Notes under the pieces: model-generated
Told to the model about the DNA's origin: nothing
Databases searched by the model: none
What the model saw: only the letters and a program-made list of their open reading frames with translations
Shown: piece after piece, positions 24,333 through 35,480 of the stretch
Layout of the letters: the number at the start of each line of letters is the position of its first letter
How positions within the stretch are numbered: position 1 is the stretch's first letter
Source: Gordius sp. MW1
Lineage: Eukaryota; Nematomorpha; Gordioida; Gordea; Gordiidae
Direction of reading: 5' to 3'
Length of the DNA: 64,000 bases
Assembly: GCA_964036665.1 (NCBI GenBank)
Contig: OZ038532.1
Coordinates: 21,355,037 to 21,419,036 of the forward strand
Made by a program: the position numbers and the translations under genes

Positions 24333-24641
24333 CATAGACTAATAAAACCATAGACTGCCAAACAGCTGATAATTTTTCAGCAAGTATAGAAACCGCCATT
24401 TTGTGGGAAATTGTAACCAAACAATAAAAGTCAACATAATTTATTGTTTTATTTTCCTAATTTTTTTTAAATTTTAAATTAAGCTAACAGTCTTATTTAT
24501 TTTCTTATATATCATATGGTAGAAAACTATAAATATGCCTGTGATTGAGTTATTCCTTCAAAATGGCAGCTACAATGGTGTTTGAATGATTTTATTAGTG
24601 AAAATCAGCTGTTCGGCAGTCTATGGTTTTATTGGTCTATG
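24333..24641. mobile_element. hAT-like MITE with 45-bp TIRs
   Basis: Starts CATAGACTAATAAAACC and ends GGTTTTATTGGTCTATG. Both ends continue with CATAGACTGCC(A/G)AACAGCTGAT. It is flanked by an exact 8-bp duplication TACACAAC (24325-24332 and 24642-24649). It is 309 bp and non-coding. The 8-bp TSD suggests hAT, although the third base departs from the YARNG rule. Confidence 0.85.
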
Positions 24642-24771
24642 TACACAACCAACAGCAGTTCCTTTGTTATATTTTTATTGTATATCTCGCAAATGTTGTA
24701 AAAATAATAAATTATGTCGCGATTGTTATATTAAATAGTAAATTTTCCAAATTCTACATTTGACGACTAGG

Positions 24772-25708
24772 ATGGAAAATTTAGTAAAAATTGAAAATTT
24801 AATGAGAAACGAGGTGGATATTTCCAAAATCATACTGCAACTATTTTCCACAGATATTCCGATAGAAGAATATTTCGAGAATGCATAATATACTCTAAGA
24901 GCCAAAGGAATATACGCAACGGGAGATGAATTGAAGCTCATATACAAAAAAATATTCTTGTCTTATTTCGGAATTGCGAATTTTATGCAAATAAAAAACT
25001 ACTTATTCCCCCAGAAAATCGAAGACGTGGTCTTCAATGATCATGGAAACGTGTAAATTATTTTTAAAAGATCTAGCATCATGGCTTCAAGACTAGAGTT
25101 CATTCGCATTATGAGGTCAGAAGGCGAGTCGGTTTTAGGATTTACTAAACGTTTGAAAGAAACTGCACAAGTGGTCAAATTTAATAATGATGTTAAAGAA
25201 CGACTTAGGGACCAATTCTTAGCAGGAATTCGATACCCGAAGTTGGGTTCGAAATTCGAAGTAGATATCCTAGTATGCTGATGAAACAGGTAAAAGCATA
25301 ACTTTTAATAAAATTTTGGATATGGCGTTAGCATGGGGGATGGCCGAGAGCGAGGTTAATTCTTTGAATATAAATAGAATTAGGGATAATCGTAATGGTA
25401 CAGGTGTTAATAAGGACCAGACAGATTCCAACCGTACTCCCTCTAAATGTTTTCATTGTGGCCGATCACACACTCGTAATTATTGCGCTGCAGCTACGAC
25501 AAAATGTTATAATTGCAATAAAATGGGTCATTTTTCGTGGGCATGCAAGAATAAGAGGGTTAATCAAGTTTTTGATGATTGTGAGGCAGAGGTTGGCGAA
25601 ATTAATTCCATTAAGCACATTAAAAAAATTGATAGGAAACGAGCAACAATAGAAGCCACTTTAAATGATGTTCCATTCCGTTTGAATAGGACACCGGCGC
25701 TCAAGTGA
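24772..25708 (+). pseudogene. Ty3/gypsy Gag
   Basis: Gag packages element RNA into particles. A capsid-like region (EGESVLGFTKRLKETAQVV) is followed by two CCHC zinc knuckles, CFHCGRSHTRNYC and CYNCNKMGHFSWAC (25448-25552). The frame is broken by a stop near 24887, another near 25056 and a shift near 25275. Confidence 0.8.
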
Positions 25709-28572
25709 CCGTGATTAACGAGGAAATTTGGAACCACATAGAAAAGCCTAAATTAAGGCCAACGCATAATTTTGCGGGGTATGGCCATCAAAAATTTGAT
25801 GTACTCTGCGAAAAAACCTTAAAGTGGGGCTGGGCCATAAGAGCAAATTAGTACCTGCCATCGTGACAAAAACATCTGATGTACCCTTATTTGGCTTACC
25901 CTGGATATTAAATTTTGGATTATACATTCCCAAATGTGTCAAAATTTCTAAGGTTCAATCAGTAACTATTTTAAATCAAAACTCGAGTACCAAAATTGAT
26001 AATTTAAAAAAGAAATTTGTCGTAATTTTTGATGATCGACCGAGAGTCATAAATGTTTGTCCGGTGTGTGTAAACGTTGAATCTTCAGCTATTGGGAAGG
26101 TTCTGCCGGCCCGTCGGGTGCCCTTTCCATTACGGGGCCGATAGAAAAGGAACTAGATAGACTCGTTGCGGTGGATGTAATCGGAATGGTTGCATTTTCT
26201 AATTGTCGAATTGAATGGGCGACACCAACGGTATACGTTAAAAAAAATATTGGTGATATTCGGATTTGTGTGGATTTTAGGGTCACATTGAACCCTTTTC
26301 TTCTTAAAGACTCCCACATCTTACCCACATTTGATGATATTGTGGCAAAATTATCCGGAGGAAAAAGGTTTATGACGATCGATCTAAAGGATGCATACCT
26401 ACAAAGAGAGTGGATGAGCAATTCCAAAATTTCCTGATCATAAATACACATGTGGGTTATTATTTAAGGATTGCAAAAAGACGGGAGTTTCCCTAGATGA
26501 TGTGATAGTTACGGGTGAGAATTATGACGAGCATTTTTGCAATTTAACAGTGGTACTATCGAAACTGAAAAATGCGGGATTAAAAGCAAAATTGGCAAAA
26601 GTTAACATTCTTAGAAGAGTCAGTGACTTTTTTGGGATTTCGTATAGACAAATTTGGCATACACCCATTGCCGGAGAAAATTCGCGCAATACAAGAGGCA
26701 TCAATTCCGCAAAACGTCCATCAATTAAGGGCCTTTTTGGGCCTGATAAATTACTATGAGAAGTTTATTCCCCATCTTCATAGTATATGCGCCCCGCTGC
26801 ATCGATTGACGAGTTCAAAGTGTAAGTGGACACCAATAGAGGACGCTGTGTATAAAAAAGTTAAGACAATCTTAACTCATAAAAACACTGTTGTTCCTTA
26901 TTCAAATAATTTATCTAATCCTTGATTGTGATGCCTCAGATGCCTCAAATGATGGATTCGGAGCCGTTTTAATGCCAACTTTCCAACGGGTTGGAAAAAC
27001 CGTTTGCCTACGCTTCAAGGACTCTTTCAAAATCAGAGAAAAACTATGCCTCGATCGATAAAGAAGCTAGGGCATTGTTGTTTGGCTGTGAAAAATTCCA
27101 CGCCTATATATTTGCAAGGAAGTTTACCTTGCGTACAGACCACAAACCCCTTAAGCGGTTGGTGGATATCATGATATGTCCAAAATTGGTAACAATCGAT
27201 TAATAATGTGGGCTGGGATGTTGTCCTCTTATGATTATAGTTTAGAATATAAACGAGGGAAAGAAGTTGGAGATGTTTTGTCGCGTCTTCCTTTATAGGA
27301 AACTAACGAGGGGGTATCGGAGGACGAAAATTTTTTTGCCAGCCTAAAGTCAATTACGCTAAATCACTTACAGGTTTCGGAAAAAACACTAGCGAAGGAA
27401 ACTCTTGGTGACAGCACTCTCAAGAAAGTCTTGATATCTATATATCAAAGTTGGAATGTAAAAAAAAATGCCATCAGCGAAGATGTATTACCGTACTTCA
27501 ATAGGAAGAGTGAATTATGTTAAGATAAAGGTATCATACAATGGAACGGACGAATGGTCATTTCAAAGACACTACGTAAATCGGTATCAAATATTTTGCA
27601 TAGAGGGCATCCTGGGATAAACGCAATGAAATCTATTAGTAGATATTATGTTTACTGGCCAGGTTTGGACTTAGACATTAATAAATTTATTGCGAATAAT
27701 GGTAATTGTCAAAGAAACCGCATAAATATTCCTGAAGGTGGAACTTAACGAACCTTGGGAACGACTACATATAGATCTAGCAAGACCGATGGACTCCTAT
27801 TAATGGTTTGTCGGTATTGACTCTTATTCAAAGTGGATTGAGGTGGAACTCCTTAAGAGTACGTATTCTAAAATATTGATAAAAAAAACTAAAAGGCTGG
27901 TTTGCTCGATTTGGTGTTCCACGTCAAATAGTCAGCGATAATGGACCTCAGTTTATTTCCGATGACTTTGGGCAATTCTGGAAGGATTAAAATATAGTGC
28001 ATACTTTGACTTCTCCTTACCATCCCAAGACTAATGGTTATGCAGGGAGATGTATTAGAACATTAAAAAGCCGCTACTTGGCCACCAGAGAAGACATCAA
28101 GGATCCGGAGGAGTGTATGACTTAAATTTTATCGACATACAGAGTTTGTGAGCATAACTAAACAGTTAGGGCGCCATCCAAGATGCTTTACGGACGGATC
28201 GGACAATGCTCTATTGGTCCCGACCAAGTCCCCAAACCATTATGGAACACAAAATTGATAAACAAGCCTCACCACGATAGGACGACACGTCCACGCAACT
28301 TTGAAATAAATGAATTAGTTTGGTTAGAAAATGAATTGACATTAGGATGGCGGAAAGGAAAAGTACTCGCTAGGAATGGATTATTCTACTATAGCGTTGA
28401 AAGCAATAATAAAGTCTTGCGCAAACATGCGGACCAATTGAGAAAAAGAGAAGAGGAGGTAGTTGAAGATCAAAATTCTTTAAATTCAGCTTTCCCGGGA
28501 GTAAATGATGTATCATTAGAAGAGGAGGAGGTAGTTTATGATCAAGAGATACCAAGACCAGAACCTCTGTAG
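25692..28572 (+). pseudogene. Ty3/gypsy Pol (protease, RT, RNase H, integrase)
   Basis: The protease active site DTGAQVTVI is present at 25692. RT shows IRICVDFR, MTIDLKDAYLQ and LDDVIVTGE (26496-26520). RNase H shows DCDASD, FAYASRTLSKSEKNY and LRTDHKPLKRL. Integrase shows HRGHPGINAMKSISRYYVYW, DSYSKWIEVELLK, VSDNGPQFISDDF and SPYHPKTNG, with one zinc-binding Cys apparently lost (ANNGNC). A chromodomain-like tail was not recognised. At least six frameshifts and stops show that it is dead. Confidence 0.85.
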
Positions 28573-28872
28573 AGTCAATACGAGAAGAACTATTGCCTGT
28601 AGATATGGACACACCGGAAGATAAAGATGATGGGAACTAAGAAAAAATAGACCAAGGAAGCCACCGCGTAGATTAATTGAAGAAATTTAAAAGTAAGCTG
28701 GTTAAGCGGGGAGAGATATAACAATTGTGTTTTGTAACTTTAATGGCTGGAGTGGTCTAATAACTTCGTAAATATAACTATGCTTTATTGATCAAATGAC
28801 TGATAGTAACGATTCGTAACTTTGAAAAGGAAAATAAAAGGAGAATGAATGCATTTTTTAAAAAAAGGGATA

Positions 28873-29660
28873 TATATATAACTATGGCTCGTCATTATTC
28901 TTGGCACATTTCCAAAGTAAACGTTTTTGTAGCTAAAGCTATGACTCAGTACATTTCCAGAAATAATAATGTTTTTTTTTAAAAGTAGAACTTCTGAGTA
29001 AATGGGTTAATAAAAAAAAAGAATAAGAAGAAAGGGGGAATAGAAACATGATTCATCATAAACAGGCGTAGAGTAACATCATAAACAGGCGTAGAGTAAC
29101 GTCATAAAAAACTGAGTAATAAAAAAAAATAAAACGTTATGTCATATTGAGGAAGGGGGAAACACCACACCTCCCCCTTTAACGAGAAGTCAAAGACTTG
29201 AAGTCCTTAGCGCGTATGCTAAATCAGCCAATCAATACGTCTTCTTCCCGCAAGGGAGGAGCGGGTTATCGGTGCTATTGCCCAACGATTATTGTTGTTA
29301 TTTTTCTTTTTCATTTCCGGTGCTTTCTTTCGGATGTCGCGTTTGATAGAATATATCTGATGTCGCGTTTGATAGGGTATATCGGATGTCGCGTTTGATA
29401 GAGTATATCAAATCTCACGGATTTTCTTTTTCTTTTATAAGCCGCGCCTCTTTCTTCTCCTTCTTTTTTTATTTTTTGGATAATGAACATGTATAAGTGA
29501 GGCACGAATAATCGTTACAGAAGGGTAATATATATCATAGGAAAACAAACGAACATGATTCATAATAAACAATAGTAGCGTAAAATTTATTCGTATATGC
29601 TATGTGTGTGGGGGGGGGGGGGGGGGAAACAAACAAAAACAAATAAGCTAATCTCCGCCC
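28873..29660 (+). other. Repeat-rich flank with short direct repeats
   Basis: ATCATAAACAGGCGTAGAGTAAC occurs twice in tandem (about 29057-29101) and a related GATTCATAATAAACA copy is at 29555. ACGAGAAGTC(A/G)AAG occurs at 29182 and 29664. GGATGTCGCGTTTGATAG is repeated three times at 29332-29400. A 17-base G run lies near 29612. These suggest a long-repeat structure around the following frame, possibly LTR remnants. Confidence 0.4.
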
Positions 29661-29661
29661 T

Positions 29662-30123
29662 CTAACGAGAAGTCGAAGCGGCTGCCCCATCGAGGTTCAG
29701 GACTTCTAAAGCCCCCTCAATCTGGACCGCCGGTTCTCCCACCTCTCGGACCGGGACTATCGGCCTATTGAGCGCTTGGGGTTTCGGACACATCGGAGGT
29801 GGGTGCCTCCTCCGGCATCCCCAGCACTTCTTCCTACGAGCCATAGCTGTTCCGGCGACCTGGCCGTCTCGGCGAGTAACATTAGTCTGAGTGGTTGGCG
29901 TAGATTGTACAGACCCGGGTGCCCCAGTATCTGCAGGTGTAAACCTCGCAGCTGGTTGGCTGTTCCCAATTGGTCTCGACCTTGCCGTCTCCCGCGGTGG
30001 TGCTACAACGGGGTGTGTTAAATTAACCACCCTCGCTCTCCCTGTCGGTTCCACCGCGAATATAACTAACAGGGCCCTTCGCGCATGGACTGGGGCCTTC
30101 GGAATCACCTCCAGACGTATCAC
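29662..30123 (-). CDS. GC-rich Gag-like frame with zinc-knuckle-like motif
   Basis: A 153-codon open frame stands out by its high G+C in an AT-rich region. Near the middle to C-terminal part it has RRKKCWGCRRRHPPPMC, a C-x2-C...H...C arrangement like a retroelement zinc knuckle. The rest is Pro/Arg/Thr-rich and low in known motifs. No polymerase lies next to it. A truncated LTR-retroelement Gag or a transferred fragment are both possible; I cannot assign it. Confidence 0.35.
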   Translation of the reverse strand: MIRLEVIPKAPVHARRALLVIFAVEPTGRARVVNLTHPVVAPPRETARSRPIGNSQPAARFTPADTGAPGSVQSTPTTQTNVTRRDGQVAGTAMARRKKCWGCRRRHPPPMCPKPQALNRPIVPVREVGEPAVQIEGALEVLNLDGAAASTSR

Positions 30124-30713
30124 ACCATGGAGTAGGTATAATCATCTAATGCAGAATATAAAAACATAAGATCTAATATTTCATATTTAAAAATGTCTTT
30201 AATGGGTTACTCAGTGAGTATGCCTCTGATAGGCAGATGTTATAAGAGCAAACGACCCGACAATGTTAAGAAATCTAACAATAAATGGACTTTTGTAATT
30301 AATCGAATGATACACTGTTTTACAAGGGGTTGGGAGAAATGGGGAATATCCACGTATCAAGGATACGACAATATGCATAATTCACCTTAAATTAGTATAA
30401 TAGTTAATCTTAGGCAGAGATGCTAAGTAATTATTTAATGTGGAACTGGAGTTAAACGCTAAGAAATAAAATTAAAGCAAACTAAAAGCACCAGAAATGC
30501 TAAATCGTTGTGAAGGGATATAAGAATCTTTCTAAATGAGCACAGAGATAACACGATTTCCATATACTTAAACGATAAATGCTATCTATTTAGAGACACT
30601 GTTTTGTTAAAACTTAAAAGCATTTCATGATTAAAAAAAATCAATCTAATTGTCTATTATTTTTCATTAAAACCCGCTTGTAAAGGTTTTAAATTTGCTT
30701 AAGAACTTACATC
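30124..30713. other. No gene recognised
   Basis: AT-rich; a 65-codon plus frame at 30193-30390 shows no recognisable motif. Confidence 0.3.
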
Positions 30714-30922
30714 CTGTTGTGCAAACGGCTGGGTTTGTTTGAACAACCCTTAGTTTTACTAAGACTTACGGTCGGGTTGACTCTTGTCTGTTTTTCAAAT
30801 TTCGACTAAGCGCTAGAGGTCGATTAAAAAAAACAGACATCAAAAACCCCTTTGGTCTGTTTATGTTTAGTCGATTAAAACCAAAGGTCGACCAAACAAA
30901 ACCTATCCGTTTTTACAACACT
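30714..30922. mobile_element. MITE with ACGGCTGGGTTTTG TIRs, copy 1
   Basis: Left end TGTTGTGCAAACGGCTGGG and right end CCGTTTTTACAACACT are inverted. The interior contains the mirrored GTCTGTTTTTC and GAGGTCGA blocks. About 210 bp, non-coding. Confidence 0.7.
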
Positions 30923-30989
30923 GTTGATTTTAAAATATGCATTTCCCACTTGAGACAGATCCGTTAAAGTTTAATTTGAAAGCTAGTCC

Positions 30990-31031
30990 CTAACACCCCA
31001 CGGGCTAGGGCCTACCCGTGCAGGTCTCTAA
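30990..31031. mobile_element. Right-end relic of a TAGAG hAT MITE
   Basis: CACGGGCTAGGGCC followed by CCCGTGCAGGTCTCTA matches the right end of the element at 12388-13456. The rest of the element is not identified. Confidence 0.55.
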
Positions 31032-31614
31032 AAATATCTTGGTATCACAAAAGCATATTTTAAAACTCATTTCTGATATGCTCAAATATCACGTTTTCAT
31101 TTCCGTTTAAGCTATTAAGTGTATGGCCAGAAATAGTAGAGACTGGTGCTTAAATAGCCATGAAAAATATTGCTGTTTAAAAAAACCAAATAATTAATGA
31201 GCAAAGAAAAATTTGTTAGAAAGCTAAGAATATTTATTGAATAAAAACGAAATAAATTACAACCAGTCATTGAGTTCAAATTGCCCGAATCTTGTCCCGG
31301 CACCCAACCCTCCGCAAAATTATATTATTGTTCCTCAAATATTTTTGAATCGTTTTTTCCCATCTCATTACAAAACATATATGGTATGAATTTTATTTTA
31401 TTCTATTTTTTTAATTTATTATATAAATTCAAGTAATGCCGAGTTTATACCTAGCCCCAGACTCCCTATGTTAAGAAAGACAATTGAATTCTCATATAAA
31501 TTCATATGTATATCAACCGTGTGGTAATAATGTGAGAGGCTGAGGGCTGATGTTCTGGACTATTTCTTTATATTGGAATTTTTTTTTAATAAAAAAGATT
31601 TAAAATAATTTTTT
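31032..31614. other. No gene recognised
   Basis: AT-rich; no supported exon or repeat. Confidence 0.3.
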
Positions 31615-31752
31615 ATGGGGAAGGGTGGCTACCCCCCTCTTAATTTAAAAGTTCTTCAAATTTCATATAATTATGACCTAAAATTTAAAAAATCATCATT
31701 TTGCCCTTCCCTAAAGCACTATCCCCCCTAGTTATCCTGGCTATACCCATTT
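31615..31752 (-). mobile_element. GGCGTAGCC MITE, copy 5
   Basis: GGGTGGCTACCCCCCTC at the left, ATCATCATTTTGCCC in the centre and CCTGGCTATACCCAT at the right; diverged full-length copy. Confidence 0.65.
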
Positions 31753-32288
31753 TTAGCTATGTAATCTCTAAAACATAAAATAAGTATTTAAATTTATATT
31801 CATGGTCTAGAAAACAAAACACTATTTCAAACTAATAAGATTATCATAATTAAGGAATAATATTTGAAAGTATTGCATATGAATTTGAGATACAATATAG
31901 CAAAGCCCCAACGTAAGTGAATAAATATATTAAAAATTATATTTTTTGCACTTTCAAGTTTTATTGGGACATTAACTTAAATTTAAATAACCATATGGAT
32001 TTTTTTATTAAAATGTATGCTGTATACAAATGTGTGACCAATTTGCCAATATAATGGCAGGAGATTTTAGGGAAGCAATGGGCTGTACAAAAGGTTAAGG
32101 GATCCATGTTTATATAAGATGGGTTATTATAATGAAAGCCATTGCCTCGCAAAATGAGAATTATAGTTCATATAATTTTATTTTTATGATATTTGAATCA
32201 ATGTAGATCAAATAATGTTTTATTTGTTAAATCAGAAATTTGCGTTAGTTTATCCAAATTCACAATAAGTTAAATCATTCAATTATTT

Positions 32289-32294
32289 TTTATT
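32289..32294 (-). promoter_or_regulatory. Probable poly(A) signal of UQCRB
   Basis: TTTATT on the plus strand (AATAAA on the minus strand) lies 83 bp past the UQCRB stop codon. Confidence 0.5.
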
Positions 32295-32376
32295 TGATAA
32301 AAAATCAAATTTTTATGAATATATAATAGGCTTAACTTCAAAAACTACTACCAACAAACAATTAATTTTTTTTTGA

Positions 32377-32875
32377 CTATCTGCTATTCCAATCCTCTTT
32401 CTCTTTGTTTTCTGCCATGACCTCATCCATATATGGTTTCAAATAAGGTTTATCCTATGATTACGGTAAATAATTTATTAATTAACAGCTTGAAACATTT
32501 TAAACATGAATACTTTAGTTTTATTTTATATAAATCTGCCTATTCTTACATCTTGATATTTGACCCATTCATTAGGGGGTAAGATCCTTTTTTTGGTTGA
32601 TAAAGCTAATGCTCTCATATGTCGATGCTGTCGTTGATAAAACAAATCTTCTGGCAATCGCCTAACTGCTTCTTTAACTACCTCATTCATGTCATGATAC
32701 AAATCATCGTGCAAAAGTCCTTAATCAAATATAACAAAACTGATAAAATTTTACCATATTTATGATGCCCGCTAATGTCAAATTTAAGCTTTTGAAACGC
32801 TTTGGAAATTACTAAATAAAATTATAGGCAAATATAGATTATGTAACCTCCACGACCTGACTGAAACGCAGCCAT
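32377..32875 (-). CDS. UQCRB: Cytochrome b-c1 complex subunit 7 (UQCRB/QCR7)
   Basis: This is a small matrix-side subunit of mitochondrial complex III that stabilises cytochrome b and contributes to the quinone region. Four exons on the minus strand are 32875-32848, 32811-32755, 32719-32550 and 32454-32377. Introns of 36, 35 and 95 nt are all GT-AG and phases match. The product is 110 aa, the family's usual length. Diagnostic stretches are FQKLKFDISGHHKYGLLHDD, VKEAVRRLPEDLFYQRQHR, RALALSTKKRILPPNEWVKY and KPYLKPYMDEVMAENKEKED before the stop. No cleavable presequence is evident, as usual for this subunit. The start ATG is preceded by CAATGG-type context at 32875. Two of the three introns are ultrashort. 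Confidence 0.95.
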
Positions 32876-33441
32876 TGGCTCAACAATATAAAATCAGCTG
32901 AAGAAGGGAAAAATGTTTTATAGATTTTGATTTTAGCTACTCTACTTGCCGCAATTGTTAGAAATTAAGGTCTCTGAAAGCTATCATTCTAATGGCCCCA
33001 ATTAAAATACTAATTTCCTTAAAGCTGATTGCAAATTATTAAAAATTAGGGTTGTAGCATAGACCTATTATTCTATGGATTGTAGTATGTGTGATTGCAC
33101 CTTATTTATGTACAGGTCTCGCCTTAAGTTAATCTAAAGCAAATATTGAGAATTTATACATTCAAGTATTTTTGTAGGGCATTTATTTATTTAAACCAAA
33201 GTAAGAAATAATAATTTAATAAATGTAAAATAGCTATATTAATATGTATAAAATTTATCCGACCCAGAAGTGATAGATTGAGAATGTATATGACTCATCA
33301 TTCTCCAGTCTGCATAAGAGAGCAAATATGTTTGCCTCTACTACTTAATTCTTGAATGCTAACAAAACATTAATTGAAAATAAAACGTAACTCTACCTAA
33401 CAAATCGTTTACACATTTTTTGGGTTGAAATGGAAAATAAA
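32876..33441. other. UQCRB upstream region
   Basis: About 570 bp of AT-rich sequence between the UQCRB start and a repeat element. It should include the UQCRB promoter, but no clear TATA or initiator can be picked. No other gene seen. Confidence 0.4.
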
Positions 33442-35003
33442 ACTCGGGCCTTCGGCCCTCGTGGGAAGGGGGAGAAGGGAAGGGGAAGGGGAAGGGGAAG
33501 GGGAGGAGGGGAAGGGAAGGGGGGACGACTCATCTATACTCCGTATAAATGTATTATATTTGCTATGCAATTTATGGGCGAGAAAGGTGGGAAGGGGCGA
33601 GAATGCCTATAGGGAGGTATTAAATGCCTAATGATTAATTAATTATTTATACAAATTTTGCATTTATAGGCAAAATTTAATATAGGCAAAATGTAATATA
33701 GGCAAGCGTTAGGGTTAGATTTAGTGTTTGCATTTAGTTGCGTATTACATTAGTTTTTATGGCCTTTAGTGATTATGGGTCTAACAAACATTATAATATA
33801 AAACATCACAATGTTAAGAATTTGCAGAATTGTTGGGAGAAATTTTTTGTTGAATTTGAACAATGTTTAATTAAAAAATCAAAAATTTGATTAATGGTCA
33901 TTTTTTCTCCATTGGTCAGTACCAACAGATATTCTATAAGTCAATGATAGCCAAAAAAACGGGAAAAAAAATTTTGATGCTCACTTTGGCCAATGGTCAT
34001 TTTTTTCCATTGGTCAGCAGCCAGCACACGGTAAAAGTGGATATAAATTCATAACAGTAAAAAAAAAACGAAAAAAAAATTTTCGAAACACATTTTGGCC
34101 AATGGTCATTTTTTTCCATTGGTCAGCAGCCAGGACACGGTAAAAGTGGATATAAATTCATAATAGTCAAAAAAAAACGAAAAAAAAATTTTCGAATCAC
34201 ATTTTGGCCAATGGTCATTTTTTTCCATTGGTCAGCAGCCAGCGGACGGCCAAAAAGTCATAATAGCAATGGTAGTAACAGGAACAATCATAATAGTCAA
34301 AAAAAACGAAAAAAAAAGTTTCGAATCACATTTTGGCCAATGGTCATTTTATTCCATGTGTCAGCAGCCAGCGGACGGCCAAAAAGGCATAATAGCAATG
34401 GTAGTAACAGGAACAATCATAATAGTCAAAAAGAAACGAAAAAAAAATTTTCGAATCACATTTTGGCCAATGGTCATTTTATTCCATTGGTCAGCAGCCA
34501 GCGGACGGCCAAAAAGTCATAATAGCAATGGTAGTAACAGGAACAATCATAATAGTCAAAAAAAAAACGAAAAAAATAATTCCGATTCACATTTTGGCCA
34601 ATGGTCATTTTTTCCATCGGTCAGTAGCCAGCGGACGGCTAAAATGTCATATTATCAATGGTATTAACAAGAACAAAATATTAATTTAATTAACAGGGAC
34701 CCATATCAGTAGAGGCATAGGCCCTTGTAGTGGAGGGCACAGGGTAATTATCAATGGTAACCTATTCAAAAACGAACAAAAAATTTCGATTTATTTGGCC
34801 AATGGTAATTTTTTTCAATGGTCAGTAGCCTGCGGACGGTCAAAAAGTCGAATTATCAATGGTATTAACAATTAATTTAATTTAAAAAAGGCTGGCGCCA
34901 ATAACTTGGTGGACGACGGACGGACGACGGACGGACGACGGACGGACGACGGACGACGGACGGACGACGCACAAAAAACGAGCCCATAAATTGCATAGCA
35001 ATT
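33442..35003 (+). mobile_element. Minisatellite-bearing element with hairpin ends, copy 1 (Helentron/HINE-like)
   Basis: Begins ACTCGGGCCTTCGGCCCTCG, a hairpin with stem GGGCC/GGCCC. It ends with AATTGCATAGCAATT, a 15-bp palindrome, followed by A-rich sequence. An inverted copy of the 3' end (TTGCTATGCAATTTATGGG) occurs near 33560. Inside are a GGGGAAGG purine minisatellite (33467-33525), a decayed 110-120 bp tandem array with TTTTGGCCAATGGTCATTTT (33880-34870) and an ACGGACGACGG minisatellite (34908-34970). A second copy is at 39925-41682. There is no coding potential. The architecture resembles non-autonomous Helentrons, but that is inference. Confidence 0.7.
33880..34870 (+). repeat. 110-120 bp tandem array (GGCCAATGGTCATTTT units)
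   Basis: About nine units share GGCCAATGGTCATTTTTTTCC, then ATTGGTCAGCAGCCAG(C/G), then CATAATAGTCAAAAAAAACG. Later units carry an added CAATGGTAGTAACAGGAAC segment. Open frames across it are by-products of the repeat. Confidence 0.85.
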
Positions 35004-35480
35004 AAAAAAACAATTATAAAGAGAAACGATTTCAAAGGAAAATTACGAGTCATTGCAAAACGTTTGGCCTATATTTGAAAATGTAATGTTTTTTTTAAAA
35101 TAAATAGTGTTTAATGTACTCCGATTTAATCATAATTTGCCCAAAATCGAATGAAGTTTTTAGACATTAGATCCTTTTTTTCTTCACGATGAATGTAATT
35201 AACATAAAGAAATGACAAATCATTGTATGAGAACAAATTTAAAAAAACATCAAAGCTATTCTTTTAGCAATCATATGTTACGACTTAGCATTAATTTAAA
35301 ATATAACAATTTATATTGTAGCTTTTAAAACGTAAATCTGCTTAAATAGTGAACAAATATCGTAGTAAGGAAAGTGTAAATAACAAACACAATATTGATG
35401 CTCGTGAAACAACGACGTGTTTAATGTAGCACAATATTGAAGCCCTGATAAATTTTGAAATAAATTATAATAAATAAGAG
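35004..35480. other. RIOK3 3' flank
   Basis: AT-rich sequence after the RIOK3 stop; probably its 3' UTR and downstream region. No other gene recognised. Confidence 0.4.

Larger units (their letters stand above)
24275..28860 (+). mobile_element. Ty3/gypsy LTR retrotransposon, decayed
   Basis: Gag, protease, RT, RNase H and integrase follow in Ty3/gypsy order between 24772 and 28572. A 20-bp match AACAATTGTGTTTTGTA at 24278 and 28711, the second after a purine tract AAGCGGGGAGAG, suggests LTR starts. The LTRs are otherwise too diverged to delimit, so outer coordinates are estimates. No envelope frame was seen. A hAT MITE has landed in the 5' part. Confidence 0.75.

Noticed and set aside
33425-33631. 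Open frames with GEGEGEG
   Set aside because: They arise from the GGGGAAGG minisatellite at the start of the hairpin-ended element.
34211-34667. Overlapping open frames of 103-132 codons, repeated at 40661-41041
   Set aside because: They are the tandem GGCCAATGG array read through; the repeat lacks stops in two frames and the peptides are periodic.
33880-34870. CRISPR-like regular repeats
   Set aside because: Units are contiguous tandem repeats with no unique spacers, in a eukaryotic intron-bearing genome.
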